NCBI RefSeq assembly: GCF_000403845.2
Contig: NZ_KE159567.1
Location: 113,081 to 177,080 of the forward strand
Source: Eubacterium sp. 14-2
Lineage (GTDB): Bacteria > Bacillota > Clostridia > Lachnospirales > Lachnospiraceae
Direction of reading: 5' to 3'
DNA length: 64,000 bases
This document shows positions 17,703 to 25,286 of this stretch, in pieces. Below the pieces are notes generated by a model, which saw nothing but the letters and a program-made list of their open reading frames with translations, was not told the origin of the DNA and made no database searches. Position 1 is the first letter of the stretch, and every line of letters begins with the position of its first letter. A program made the position numbers and the translations under genes.

Positions 17703-17827
17703 TCTATAGGAAATTCCTCCGGATTTCCTATAGAATAAAAAACGATGATGCGCAGCTCGCGGGGGCGATGTTTGTTGCTGCGCAATCCGCTCGCGCGCGG
17801 AGAATGCGCATAGCGCATTCTTTTTTA
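17701..17827. repeat. Composite intergenic element A (double hairpin)
   Basis: The element opens with a perfect 14-bp inverted pair (17701-17714 with 17723-17736, ATTCTATAGGAAAT). It continues with a GC-rich linker containing GCGCAGC/GCTGCGC and closes with a T-tailed hairpin at 17801-17821. The same order of parts recurs at 24164-24310. With the terminator before it, this fills most of the 17581-17922 gap. Confidence 0.6.
17801..17827 (+). terminator. T-tailed hairpin closing element A
   Basis: AGAATGCGC pairs perfectly with GCGCATTCT around ATA, followed by TTTTTT. It has the form of an intrinsic terminator placed just before the next promoter. Confidence 0.75.
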
Positions 17828-17831
17828 TATT

Positions 17832-17861
17832 TTGACATTTATGGGTGAAATATGGTAAAAT
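17832..17861 (+). promoter_or_regulatory. Promoter of the TPR protein-glgB operon
   Basis: TTGACA (17832-17837) and TAAAAT (17856-17861) are spaced by 18 bp; the predicted start near 17868 leaves a leader of about 55 nt. Confidence 0.65.
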
Positions 17862-17922
17862 GCAAGGTACAGGCTGATAATTAGGAGTTTTATACCTTTT
17901 TTATAATTTTGAGGTGAAACCG

Positions 17923-20900
17923 TTGGATAAATACGAATATAAGCTCAAGCTGGAACAGTTGAGGAATCTGGTGCAGGAAAAGGATTATCGGACAGCAGCA
18001 GAAATTGCAGATACCATTAACTGGAGGAAGGTAAAGAGTGCGGCAACTCTTTGTATGGTTGGCGAAATATATGACAGGAATAAACAGTATGAGAACAGTC
18101 ATGAGATTCTTCTCATGGCCTATGACCGGGCAACCGTAGGCAGAAATATTATTTACCGGCTTGCACTGGTGGCCATGAAGATGGGCAGACTGGAAGAGGC
18201 AAAAGAATATTATGAAGAATTTCTGGAGGTGGCTCCTCAGGATAATCTGAAATATGTGCTTCGTTATCAGATTGCAAAACTGGAAGGGGCTTCTCTGCCG
18301 GAACTGATAGAAATACTGGAGGAATTTAAAGACAGGGAGTACAAGGAAGAATGGGCATTTGAGCTGGCTTATCTGTATCACCGCTCCGGAGACAGTGAGC
18401 GATGCGTGGAAGTCTGCGATGACCTGGTGCTCTGGTTTGGTGATGGAAAATATGTGGAGAAGGCGCTGGAGCTGAAGATGCTTTATCAGCCTTTGAATAA
18501 ATATCAGGAAGAAAAGTACCGGGAGTTTAAGACAGGCCGGGGGGAACCGGTGGAAAATACCGCGGAACCGCCGGAATCAGAAGAAATCGTTCAGGAAGCA
18601 GTGCCAATACCGGATATTACTTCCAATACCGGGCGGTTTAACACGTTGAACCTGCAGGAAGAACTGGCCAGAAGCATGCAGCAGATTCTGGATGCCGATA
18701 CCAGAGAGACTGTGACAGATACCATGGATAATATCAAGAAGATGGTGGAGGAAATTCCATATCTTCAGGTGTCTCAGGAAGAAGAGGAACCAGTACCTGA
18801 GGAAGAACGGTATGGCCATATTGAGACAGATGAGGAAATTGACGGTTCTCTGAAAAATGATTTTCAGGAAATGCTGGCAGAAGACTGGGACGGCCAGATA
18901 AGCCTTTCCGTTCCCGGCGGAGGCTGGCAGGAACCTCAGATAAACGGTCAGATTAATATTGAGGATGTTCTGACAGAATGGGAGAAGACGAGACGTGCAG
19001 CGGAAGCCGCCATGGCTGTTGCCCAGCAGCGGAGACTGGAATCTGCAAAAGCAAGAGCACTGCAGGAGGCGGAAGAACTGATGGAACGATTGAATCAGAT
19101 TATTCCCAGACTGAATGCAGGGGTATCGCCCCAGGAACTGCTGGCAGAACGTTATCTGCAGAATGCAGAAGGATTTGAGATGGAAGAACAGAATCTTCCG
19201 GAAGGAGCTTTTCCGGGAGAGGCGGAACAGGAAGGATATTTCCAGGAAACTGCAGATCCGGTGGAACGTTTTGGAGAAGAAATTCCTCTGCCGGAGCAGG
19301 TATTGGAGTATTCCATGCAGGAAGAGACTTCGGGGATGCCGGGGCCGGAAACGGTTCCGGAAGGAGAGATACCGGGAACAGGTTCAGAAGCGGAATTTTT
19401 GCCGGGAACAGAAATGCCGGAATTATACCAGGGTAAAGAACAGCCTCAGGTTCCGGAAGAAGAGCAGCCCATGATGGAACAGCCTCAGATTCCGGAAGAG
19501 GAGCAGCAGCCATTTGTGGAGCAGCCCCAGATTCCGGAAGAAGAGCAGCCATTTGTGGAACAGTCTCAGATTTCGGAAGAAGAGCGGCCCATGGTGGAAC
19601 AGCCTCAGATTTTAGAAGAAGAGCAGCCCATGGTGGAACAGCCCAGGGTTTCGGAAGAGGAACCTTATCCTCTTGTGGAAGAGTCTCAGATTCCGGCAGA
19701 AGAAATGAACATCACGGAATCTGCAGCTGAGAAAAAAGATGCGGAACGCTATCTGGCTTCTGTATTTCAGGCTGCAAAGGCAGCCAGAGAGGAGAAAAAT
19801 CAGGTGCCGCTAAAACCCATTCTGGAAAAAAAGGCTGGTTTACAGGGAAACCCGGAGCATATCCCGGTGCCGGAGGTAAGGTTGGAGCCGGAGCATATCC
19901 CGATACCGGAAGTTGGACTGGAGCCGGAGCATATCCCGATACCGGAAGTTGGACTGGAGCCGGAGGAAATGGTTATTCCGGAAGTGAGACCGGAGCCGGG
20001 GGAAATGGTTATTCCGGAAGTGATACCGGAGCCGGAGGAAATGGTTATTCCGGAGGTGAGACTGGAGCCGGAGGAAATGGTTATTCCGGAAGTGAGAACA
20101 GAGCTGGAGGAGGAAGCGCCTTATATTCCTTCTGTAAGGAAAACTTCTCAGAGAGAATATGAAGGAATACCTGAGATACGTCCGGAGCCGGTGGCAGAGC
20201 CTGTCCGGAAACTCAGCGAGGAAGAGAAAGAAATCTTTTCTTATTTCGTTCCGGTAACCGGGATGGAACAGCAGCTTTGCCAGGTGCTGGAAGGGGCTCT
20301 GCACCGGAAAGGGAAAGACAATAGCTCCGCCAGCGGAAATATTCTGATTATGGGCGGCCGGGGCAGCGGAAAAACAGTGCTGGCAACGGATATTATCAAG
20401 GCGGTGCAGAAGAGCGGAAGCCATCCGGCAGGAAAGGTTGGAAAAATTACAGGGGAATCCCTGAACCAGAAAGATTTGAGCCAGCTGCTGAAAAAAATAG
20501 CAGGAGGTTATCTGATTATAGAAAAAGCAGGGGAGATATCTCCGGAAACCGCTACGAGACTGTCTCTTTTGATGGAGCAGAATACAGACGGACTTCTGTT
20601 TATTCTGGAAGATACCCGAAAGGGAATTGAAAAAGTATTAAGCCAGGATGTGAATTTTGCGAAAAAATTCACGGAGCGGATAAAGATACCTGTGTTTACC
20701 AGTGATGAACTGGTGGAATTCGCTAAAGCATACGCGGAGGAGCAGGAGTGCGAAATTGATGATATGGGAATATTAGCACTTTACAACCGTATCAGCAACA
20801 TACAGAAACTGGATGAGGCCACAACATTAACGGAAGTGAAAGAGATTGTAGACATGGCTATCAGCAGTGCGGAAAGAGGTGGATTGAAGAAACTATTTGG

Positions 20901-20961
20901 CGGAAAGAAGTTCAGCCCCGAAGGCTATCTTTACCTGAGAGAGAAAGACTTCGAGGAATAA
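17923..20961 (+). CDS. TPR protein with proline/glutamate repeats and a C-terminal P-loop ATPase
   Basis: This 1012-residue protein has no assigned function. Its N-terminus (about 1-190) is TPR-like helical repeats. The middle is acidic and low in complexity, with two tandem-repeat arrays. The last 250 residues hold a P-loop domain with Walker A GGRGSGKT (about 812-819) and an LIIEKAGEI stretch in the Walker B position. The TTG start is preferred because GAGGTG lies 6 bases upstream; a GTG at 17914 would lie inside that SD. Only 25 bp separate it from glgB, so the two are probably co-transcribed. A scaffold or ATP-driven chaperone role is inference only. Confidence 0.8.
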   Translation: MDKYEYKLKLEQLRNLVQEKDYRTAAEIADTINWRKVKSAATLCMVGEIYDRNKQYENSHEILLMAYDRATVGRNIIYRLALVAMKMGRLEEAKEYYEEFLEVAPQDNLKYVLRYQIAKLEGASLPELIEILEEFKDREYKEEWAFELAYLYHRSGDSERCVEVCDDLVLWFGDGKYVEKALELKMLYQPLNKYQEEKYREFKTGRGEPVENTAEPPESEEIVQEAVPIPDITSNTGRFNTLNLQEELARSMQQILDADTRETVTDTMDNIKKMVEEIPYLQVSQEEEEPVPEEERYGHIETDEEIDGSLKNDFQEMLAEDWDGQISLSVPGGGWQEPQINGQINIEDVLTEWEKTRRAAEAAMAVAQQRRLESAKARALQEAEELMERLNQIIPRLNAGVSPQELLAERYLQNAEGFEMEEQNLPEGAFPGEAEQEGYFQETADPVERFGEEIPLPEQVLEYSMQEETSGMPGPETVPEGEIPGTGSEAEFLPGTEMPELYQGKEQPQVPEEEQPMMEQPQIPEEEQQPFVEQPQIPEEEQPFVEQSQISEEERPMVEQPQILEEEQPMVEQPRVSEEEPYPLVEESQIPAEEMNITESAAEKKDAERYLASVFQAAKAAREEKNQVPLKPILEKKAGLQGNPEHIPVPEVRLEPEHIPIPEVGLEPEHIPIPEVGLEPEEMVIPEVRPEPGEMVIPEVIPEPEEMVIPEVRLEPEEMVIPEVRTELEEEAPYIPSVRKTSQREYEGIPEIRPEPVAEPVRKLSEEEKEIFSYFVPVTGMEQQLCQVLEGALHRKGKDNSSASGNILIMGGRGSGKTVLATDIIKAVQKSGSHPAGKVGKITGESLNQKDLSQLLKKIAGGYLIIEKAGEISPETATRLSLLMEQNTDGLLFILEDTRKGIEKVLSQDVNFAKKFTERIKIPVFTSDELVEFAKAYAEEQECEIDDMGILALYNRISNIQKLDEATTLTEVKEIVDMAISSAERGGLKKLFGGKKFSPEGYLYLREKDFEE
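19441..19704 (+). repeat. In-gene tandem repeat, 13-14 codon units
   Basis: Six full units and a partial one of the type QPQIPEEEQPMVE lie head to tail, varying in length by one codon. The DNA copies differ by several bases, so the array is old enough to have diverged but may still vary in number between strains. Confidence 0.85.
19851..20100 (+). repeat. In-gene tandem repeat, 12-codon units
   Basis: About seven 36-bp units encode the pattern EPEHIPIPEVGL or EPEEMVIPEVRL. Two adjacent copies near 19890-19960 are nearly identical at the DNA level, which points to recent duplication. Confidence 0.85.
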
Positions 20962-20986
20962 AATATTGGAAACAGGAGTGATAGTG

Positions 20987-22879
20987 ATGGAACGTTTTTC
21001 AGATTTGGATATGTACTATTTTGGACAGGCAACACATTATGATATTTATAAAAAACTGGGTGCGCACCCCATTACAGATAAAGGGAAAAAAGGTGTGTAC
21101 TTTGCGGTATGGGCGCCGAATGCGGCAAAAGTTTCCGTGATAGGAGATTTTAACCAGTGGGAGGAAGAGGCGAATGAAATGACCCGTCTGGAGCCCATGG
21201 GAATTTACGAGCTGTTTATCCCAGGGGTGAAAGTGGGAGATTTGTATAAATTTTATATTGAAACTCCGGATGGCAGAAAACTTTACAAAGCAGACCCTTT
21301 TGCAAATTATGCGGAACTGCGGCCGGGCAATGCCTCCGCAGTGGCGGATATCAATGCTTTTAAGTGGACAGACAGCAAATGGATGGAAAAACGCGCGGCA
21401 TGTAAAGACGTGCACACACAGCCCATGGCTATTTACGAGGTACATCCCGGTTCCTGGATGCGTCATCCCGGCAGAGACGATGACGGCTTTTACACCTATC
21501 GGGAACTGGCGGTAAGGCTGACGGAGTATGTTAGGGAAATGGGATATACTCATGTGGAACTGATGGGAATTTCAGAATATCCCTTTGACGGTTCCTGGGG
21601 ATATCAGGTAACCGGTTATTACGCACCCACTTCACGGTACGGAACACCGGAGGATTTTGCTTATCTGGTAGATTATCTGCACAAACATGGCATTGGCGTG
21701 ATTCTGGACTGGGTTCCGGCTCATTTCCCCAGAGATGCCCATGGTATGGCGGAATTTGACGGAACCTGCCTCTATGAGTATGCAGACCCGAAAAAGGGCG
21801 AGCATCCCGACTGGGGCACCAAGATTTTTGACTACGGCAAAAATGAAGTGAAGAATTTCCTGATTGGCAGCGCCCTGATGTGGATTGAACATTATCATGT
21901 GGACGGTCTGCGGGTGGATGCAGTGGCTTCCATGCTGTATCTGGATTATGGAAAACAGGATGGCCAGTGGGTTGCCAACAAGTACGGTGGCAATCATAAT
22001 CTGGAAGCAATTGAATTTTTCAAACATATTAATACACTGATTCTGGGAAGAAATCCGGGAACTGTTATGATTGCGGAGGAATCTACCGCCTGGCCCAGAG
22101 TTACCGGCAAGGTGGAAGATGACGGTCTGAATTTCAGCTATAAATGGAATATGGGCTGGATGCATGATTTCCTGGATTATATGAAACTGGATCCATATTT
22201 CCGGAAGGACAATCACAACCGGATGACCTTTGCCATGAGTTACAACCACAGTGAAAATTATATTCTGGTGCTGTCTCATGACGAGGTGGTACATTTGAAA
22301 TGTTCCATGATTAACAAGATGCCGGGAGAGGGAGCAGAGAAATTTGCCAATCTGAAAGCAGGATATGGATTCATGATGGGACATCCCGGCAAAAAACTTC
22401 TGTTTATGGGACAGGAATTCGGTCAGCTTCGGGAGTGGAGTGAAGAACGGGAACTTGACTGGTTCCTGTTAGAAGAACCGGAGCATCTCCAGCTCCAGAC
22501 TTATGTGAAAGACCTGCTTCATATTTATACCAAATATCCGGCTATGTATGAAGCAGATACCCGGTTTGATAATTTTGAGTGGATTAATGCGGATGACAAT
22601 TTCAGAAGTATTTTCAGCTTTGTAAGAAAGAGCCGGAGCGGCAAAAACAACCTGCTGTTTGTATGTAATTTCACACCGGTAGCCAGGGAAGATTACCGGG
22701 TAGGAGTGCCCCTGAAAAAACAGTATAAGCTGATTTTTAACAGTGATGATAAAAAATACGGCGGAGAAGGTGAGAAACGACCTCTGACCTACAAAGCGGA
22801 AAAAGAAGAGTGCGATAACCGTCCATTCTCCTTTGCGTATCCGCTGCCGGCATTTGGCGTAGCAATTTTCGTATATTAA
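20987..22879 (+). CDS. glgB: 1,4-alpha-glucan branching enzyme
   Basis: This 630-residue GH13 enzyme makes the alpha-1,6 branches of glycogen in the cytoplasm. An N-terminal CBM48-type domain (WAPNAAKVSVIGDFNQW) is followed by the catalytic barrel with nucleophile Asp311 in DGLRVDAV, acid Glu in IAEEST (364/365) and VLSHDEVVH. The ATG at 20987 has CAGGAG 8 bases upstream; a TTG at 20966 lies in the same frame without an SD. It follows the repeat-rich P-loop protein by 25 bp. Its substrate supply genes glgC and glgD lie about 31 kb away, so the pathway is split. Confidence 0.96.
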   Translation: MERFSDLDMYYFGQATHYDIYKKLGAHPITDKGKKGVYFAVWAPNAAKVSVIGDFNQWEEEANEMTRLEPMGIYELFIPGVKVGDLYKFYIETPDGRKLYKADPFANYAELRPGNASAVADINAFKWTDSKWMEKRAACKDVHTQPMAIYEVHPGSWMRHPGRDDDGFYTYRELAVRLTEYVREMGYTHVELMGISEYPFDGSWGYQVTGYYAPTSRYGTPEDFAYLVDYLHKHGIGVILDWVPAHFPRDAHGMAEFDGTCLYEYADPKKGEHPDWGTKIFDYGKNEVKNFLIGSALMWIEHYHVDGLRVDAVASMLYLDYGKQDGQWVANKYGGNHNLEAIEFFKHINTLILGRNPGTVMIAEESTAWPRVTGKVEDDGLNFSYKWNMGWMHDFLDYMKLDPYFRKDNHNRMTFAMSYNHSENYILVLSHDEVVHLKCSMINKMPGEGAEKFANLKAGYGFMMGHPGKKLLFMGQEFGQLREWSEERELDWFLLEEPEHLQLQTYVKDLLHIYTKYPAMYEADTRFDNFEWINADDNFRSIFSFVRKSRSGKNNLLFVCNFTPVAREDYRVGVPLKKQYKLIFNSDDKKYGGEGEKRPLTYKAEKEECDNRPFSFAYPLPAFGVAIFVY

Positions 22880-22895
22880 ATCTGTATTTAATAAT

Positions 22896-22943
22896 AAAGC
22901 AACAGTCCCCGATGGGCTTCGGCCCATTGGGGACTGTTGCTTT
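22896..22943 (+). terminator. Very stable hairpin with TTCG loop after glgB
   Basis: Arms 22896-22917 and 22922-22943 pair over 22 bp with one mismatch around a TTCG tetraloop. The left flank is A-rich and the right arm ends in CTTTAT, so it could end transcription from either side. Confidence 0.75.
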
Positions 22944-23070
22944 ATGGGCATGGAATAGGTTGTCATGTCCATGATGCCGCGCCTGGCGCGCCGGGATGTG
23001 TAACAGGTTCAGGGTGGAAAGAATGGAAAAATCAGCTGAAGTGTATCTGACTCTCTGCTTTGACAAAATA

Positions 23071-23147
23071 ATTAGATAAATATCAAAACAGATATTGACA
23101 TCTTACGGTACGGATGGTATAGTGTCCATATCTGATTAGATAAATAT
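23071..23147 (+). promoter_or_regulatory. Promoter flanked by direct repeats (probable ArsR-family operators)
   Basis: TTGACA (23095-23100) and TATAGT (23118-23123) are 17 bp apart. The 13-mer ATTAGATAAATAT occurs at 23071-23083 and again at 23135-23147, on either side of the promoter and 64 bp apart. The arrangement fits autoregulation by the HTH protein encoded in this operon. Confidence 0.6.
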
Positions 23148-23176
23148 AAAATTAAAACAGGGAGGACGGGAAAATA

Positions 23177-23527
23177 ATGAAAGAATATCTGAAATATCTG
23201 GAAGACTCTGTGGAAAAGCTCCATCGTGAAGAAGCAGAGCTGGCGGCAACCCACCGGAAGGATGAGGCCAATCTGATGAAAATCAGAATCAATATTTACG
23301 GTATCTGCAAAACTGTGTTTGAAGCCATAAGCAGACAGGAATCGGGCGAACAGTTAAAGGAAAAATATCTGGCGAAGCTGGAGGAGATTCCCAGGAACTG
23401 GGAGATTTCCAGAGAAAAGGCAAAGCAGCATGAGGATGTGGAAAAGGTTGTGACAGAAACGATTAAACTGGAAACTGTAGAAAAAATTAAAGAGAGATTT
23501 AACAAAATATGGAGGGCGGAGCAATGA
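23177..23527 (+). CDS. Small coiled-coil protein upstream of an ArsR/DUF2087 regulator
   Basis: This 116-residue, highly charged, mainly helical protein has no membrane segment. It begins MKEYLKYLEDSVEKLHREEA, and a central hydrophobic patch reads INIYGICKTVFEAI. GGGAGG lies upstream of the ATG. Its stop codon overlaps the start of the regulator (ATGA), so the two are translationally coupled and may act together, for example as a partner or anti-regulator. I do not recognise a named family. Confidence 0.75.
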   Translation: MKEYLKYLEDSVEKLHREEAELAATHRKDEANLMKIRINIYGICKTVFEAISRQESGEQLKEKYLAKLEEIPRNWEISREKAKQHEDVEKVVTETIKLETVEKIKERFNKIWRAEQ

Positions 23528-24072
23528 TGGAAACCGAAGCCATTAAACTGTTCAAATGCCTGGCGGACAAATCCCGGCTGCAGATTCTGAAATCTCTGAT
23601 AAAGGAAGACATGTATGTGGAGCGCCTGGCAGAGCGTCTGGGCCTTACTCCTGCAACCATTTCTTTCCATTTGAAAAAGCTGGAGGATGTGAAGGCAGTA
23701 ACCTCTTATAAAGAACAGTATTATACCATGTATTCCATTTGCCAGGAAGTGTTTATGGCCAATATCCTGGATATTATCAAAGAAGAATCAGACGAGATAC
23801 AGGAGCAGAAGCAGCGGGAGGAGGCTTACCGCAGGAAAGTAATTTCCGCATTTTTTGAATACGGCAGGCTGAAATCCATTCCTGCGCAGCGAAAAAAAGA
23901 ACGGATCTGCCTGGAAGAGATTGCCGGGACCCTGGAGACTGGCAGGGTTTATGAGGAAAAGGAAATCAATGAGCTGATTGCCCGGTTTCACGAGGATTTC
24001 TGTACTATCCGCAGAGATATGATTTCCGAAGGCATTATGGGACGGAAGGGAAATACTTACTGGAAAAAATAA
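23524..24072 (+). CDS. ArsR-type HTH regulator with DUF2087-like C-terminus
   Basis: The protein has 182 residues. The first 75 form an ArsR-type winged helix (LADKSRLQILKSLI, then LTPATISFHLKKLEDV). The C-terminal half, with GRVYEEKEINELIARFHED and RRDMISEGIMGRKGNTYW, looks like DUF2087, a small RNA/DNA-binding-like fold often attached to such regulators. The ATG at 23524 overlaps the upstream stop and has GGAGGG at a suitable distance. The usual metal-binding cysteines of ArsR sensors are not seen, so the ligand is unknown. It probably autoregulates through the 13-bp repeats around its promoter. Confidence 0.85.
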   Translation: MMETEAIKLFKCLADKSRLQILKSLIKEDMYVERLAERLGLTPATISFHLKKLEDVKAVTSYKEQYYTMYSICQEVFMANILDIIKEESDEIQEQKQREEAYRRKVISAFFEYGRLKSIPAQRKKERICLEEIAGTLETGRVYEEKEINELIARFHEDFCTIRRDMISEGIMGRKGNTYWKK

Positions 24073-24120
24073 ATCATATTTCAGTAAAAATTGTCGTGTG
24101 ACCCCACCCGTGGGGCAAAG

Positions 24121-24166
24121 GGGCCAGAACCCTCAGAACGGAGGAACCTGGGCCCTTATTTTTCTT
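24121..24166 (+). terminator. Terminator of the ArsR operon
   Basis: GGGCC (24121-24125) pairs with GGCCC (24151-24155), with an inner CCTC/GAGG stem, followed by TTATTTTTCTT. Confidence 0.65.
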
Positions 24167-24310
24167 CTATAGGAAAGACCGTGTCACGCTAAAGCGCGAA
24201 AGTGTCTTCCTATAGAAGAAAAGACAATTATCACACTGCGGCGGAAAAGAAATATGTCGCTAAAGCGACCCGCCGCAGGCGGAGAATCCTGCAAAGCAGG
24301 ATTCTTTTTT
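24164..24310. repeat. Composite intergenic element B (contains dispersed repeat copy 2)
   Basis: CTTCTATAGGAA (24164-24175) and TTCCTATAGAAG (24207-24218) form the outer pair of a dispersed-repeat copy with core GTGTCACGCTAAAGCGCGAA. A linker with CGCTAAAGCG and GCCGCAGGCGG follows. The element ends in AGAATCCTGC/GCAGGATTCT (24283-24305) plus a T-run. The order of parts matches element A at 17701-17827 although the hairpin sequences differ. The T-tailed hairpin is 7 bp from the stop codon of the minus-strand cbiK gene. Confidence 0.65.
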
Positions 24311-24316
24311 ATTTTG

Positions 24317-25114
24317 TCAGGAAAGATGCTGTGCTTCCATTGCAGTCCGCAGATGTTCCAGATAGATATCCTGAATGTCCTTATATTCTCCCAGTCCCCG
24401 CAGGTGACATTCCACTTCATATCCGGCGGCTTCAAACAGGGATTTCCAGGAATCCGGTTCCGAGCCGGCCATATCCCGGTTGGCATGATCGCCGGCCACC
24501 AGCATAAAAGGCGCAAGATGGACTTTTTTTGCATTGGTGCGGGCCACCTGCCGGATCAGAGTATCCAGGTCCGGATAAGATTCCACTGTTCCCATAAAGA
24601 AATTGGGGTGCCCAAGATCTTTCAGCATGTAGTCCAGGGCGGCATAAACGGAGTTGGCATAATGGGTGGTGCCATGTCCCATAAATACCAGCGCTTCCTC
24701 CTGGGGTATCCGGCAAAATTCCTGGATCAGGGCCTTAAGTACATCCTGCTGGTCCTGGGTGCTGCTGAGCAGAGGAGCGCCGAACCGGATATCCATCTCA
24801 GGGGAAGCGTGCTGCTGCACCAGCTCTGTCATAAGTTCATTTTCCAGGCCGTTGATGAAATGGGTAGGCTGTACAATCAGCTTTTTCACCCCGTCTGCCT
24901 GCAGGCTGGTCATGGCTTCCTCAATGGTGGGAATGATGAGATTGTCCCGCTCCCTCAGGATTTTGAGAATCATTTTACTGGTCCATGCCTGATAAATTTT
25001 ATAGTCCGGAAAAGTTTCTCCGGTCCTTTCTAACATTTTGTCAATGGTTTTTTTCTTACTGTCCAGATAACTGGTGCCAAAACTGACCAGAAGAATTGCC
25101 TGGGTATCGTTCAT
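24317..25114 (-). CDS. cbiK: Anaerobic sirohydrochlorin cobaltochelatase
   Basis: This 265-residue chelatase inserts cobalt into sirohydrochlorin in the oxygen-independent cobalamin route. The three metal-site residues of the family are in place: His147 in FMGHGT, Glu178 in GTVESY and His210 in VAGDHANRDM. AAAGGA lies 7 bases before the ATG, and a good promoter is upstream on the minus strand. No other cbi genes are in the window and no cobalamin riboswitch is apparent in the short leader, so it stands alone. A role in sirohaem or haem metal insertion is possible but less likely. Confidence 0.92.
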   Translation of the reverse strand: MNDTQAILLVSFGTSYLDSKKKTIDKMLERTGETFPDYKIYQAWTSKMILKILRERDNLIIPTIEEAMTSLQADGVKKLIVQPTHFINGLENELMTELVQQHASPEMDIRFGAPLLSSTQDQQDVLKALIQEFCRIPQEEALVFMGHGTTHYANSVYAALDYMLKDLGHPNFFMGTVESYPDLDTLIRQVARTNAKKVHLAPFMLVAGDHANRDMAGSEPDSWKSLFEAAGYEVECHLRGLGEYKDIQDIYLEHLRTAMEAQHLS

Positions 25115-25168
25115 AAATTAATCCTTTCTGTGAGCTGTAACTGTAACCTGTGATTAAGATCTGTATTA

Positions 25169-25197
25169 AGTATAGCAAAGTAGAAAAATATCGTCAA
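25169..25197 (-). promoter_or_regulatory. Promoter of cbiK
   Basis: On the minus strand TTGACG (complement of 25192-25197) and TATACT (complement of 25169-25174) are spaced by 17 bp. Confidence 0.65.
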
Positions 25198-25286
25198 ATG
25201 TGTTATTGTGAAAGAAACAGTCAGATATCTGCCGGACGGGCCGAAATGCCGGATGATCTGTGCAGAATTTACCAGGAGGGATTTTC

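Noticed and set aside
19441-20100. Non-coding tandem repeat or CRISPR
   Set aside because: The repeats keep codon phase within one continuous open frame and have no spacers.
24254-25033. Plus-strand open frame of 259 codons
   Set aside because: It runs opposite cbiK, whose catalytic residues are intact, and begins inside the composite repeat.
25115-25286. Cobalamin riboswitch upstream of cbiK
   Set aside because: The leader after the predicted promoter is too short and lacks the conserved B12-box.
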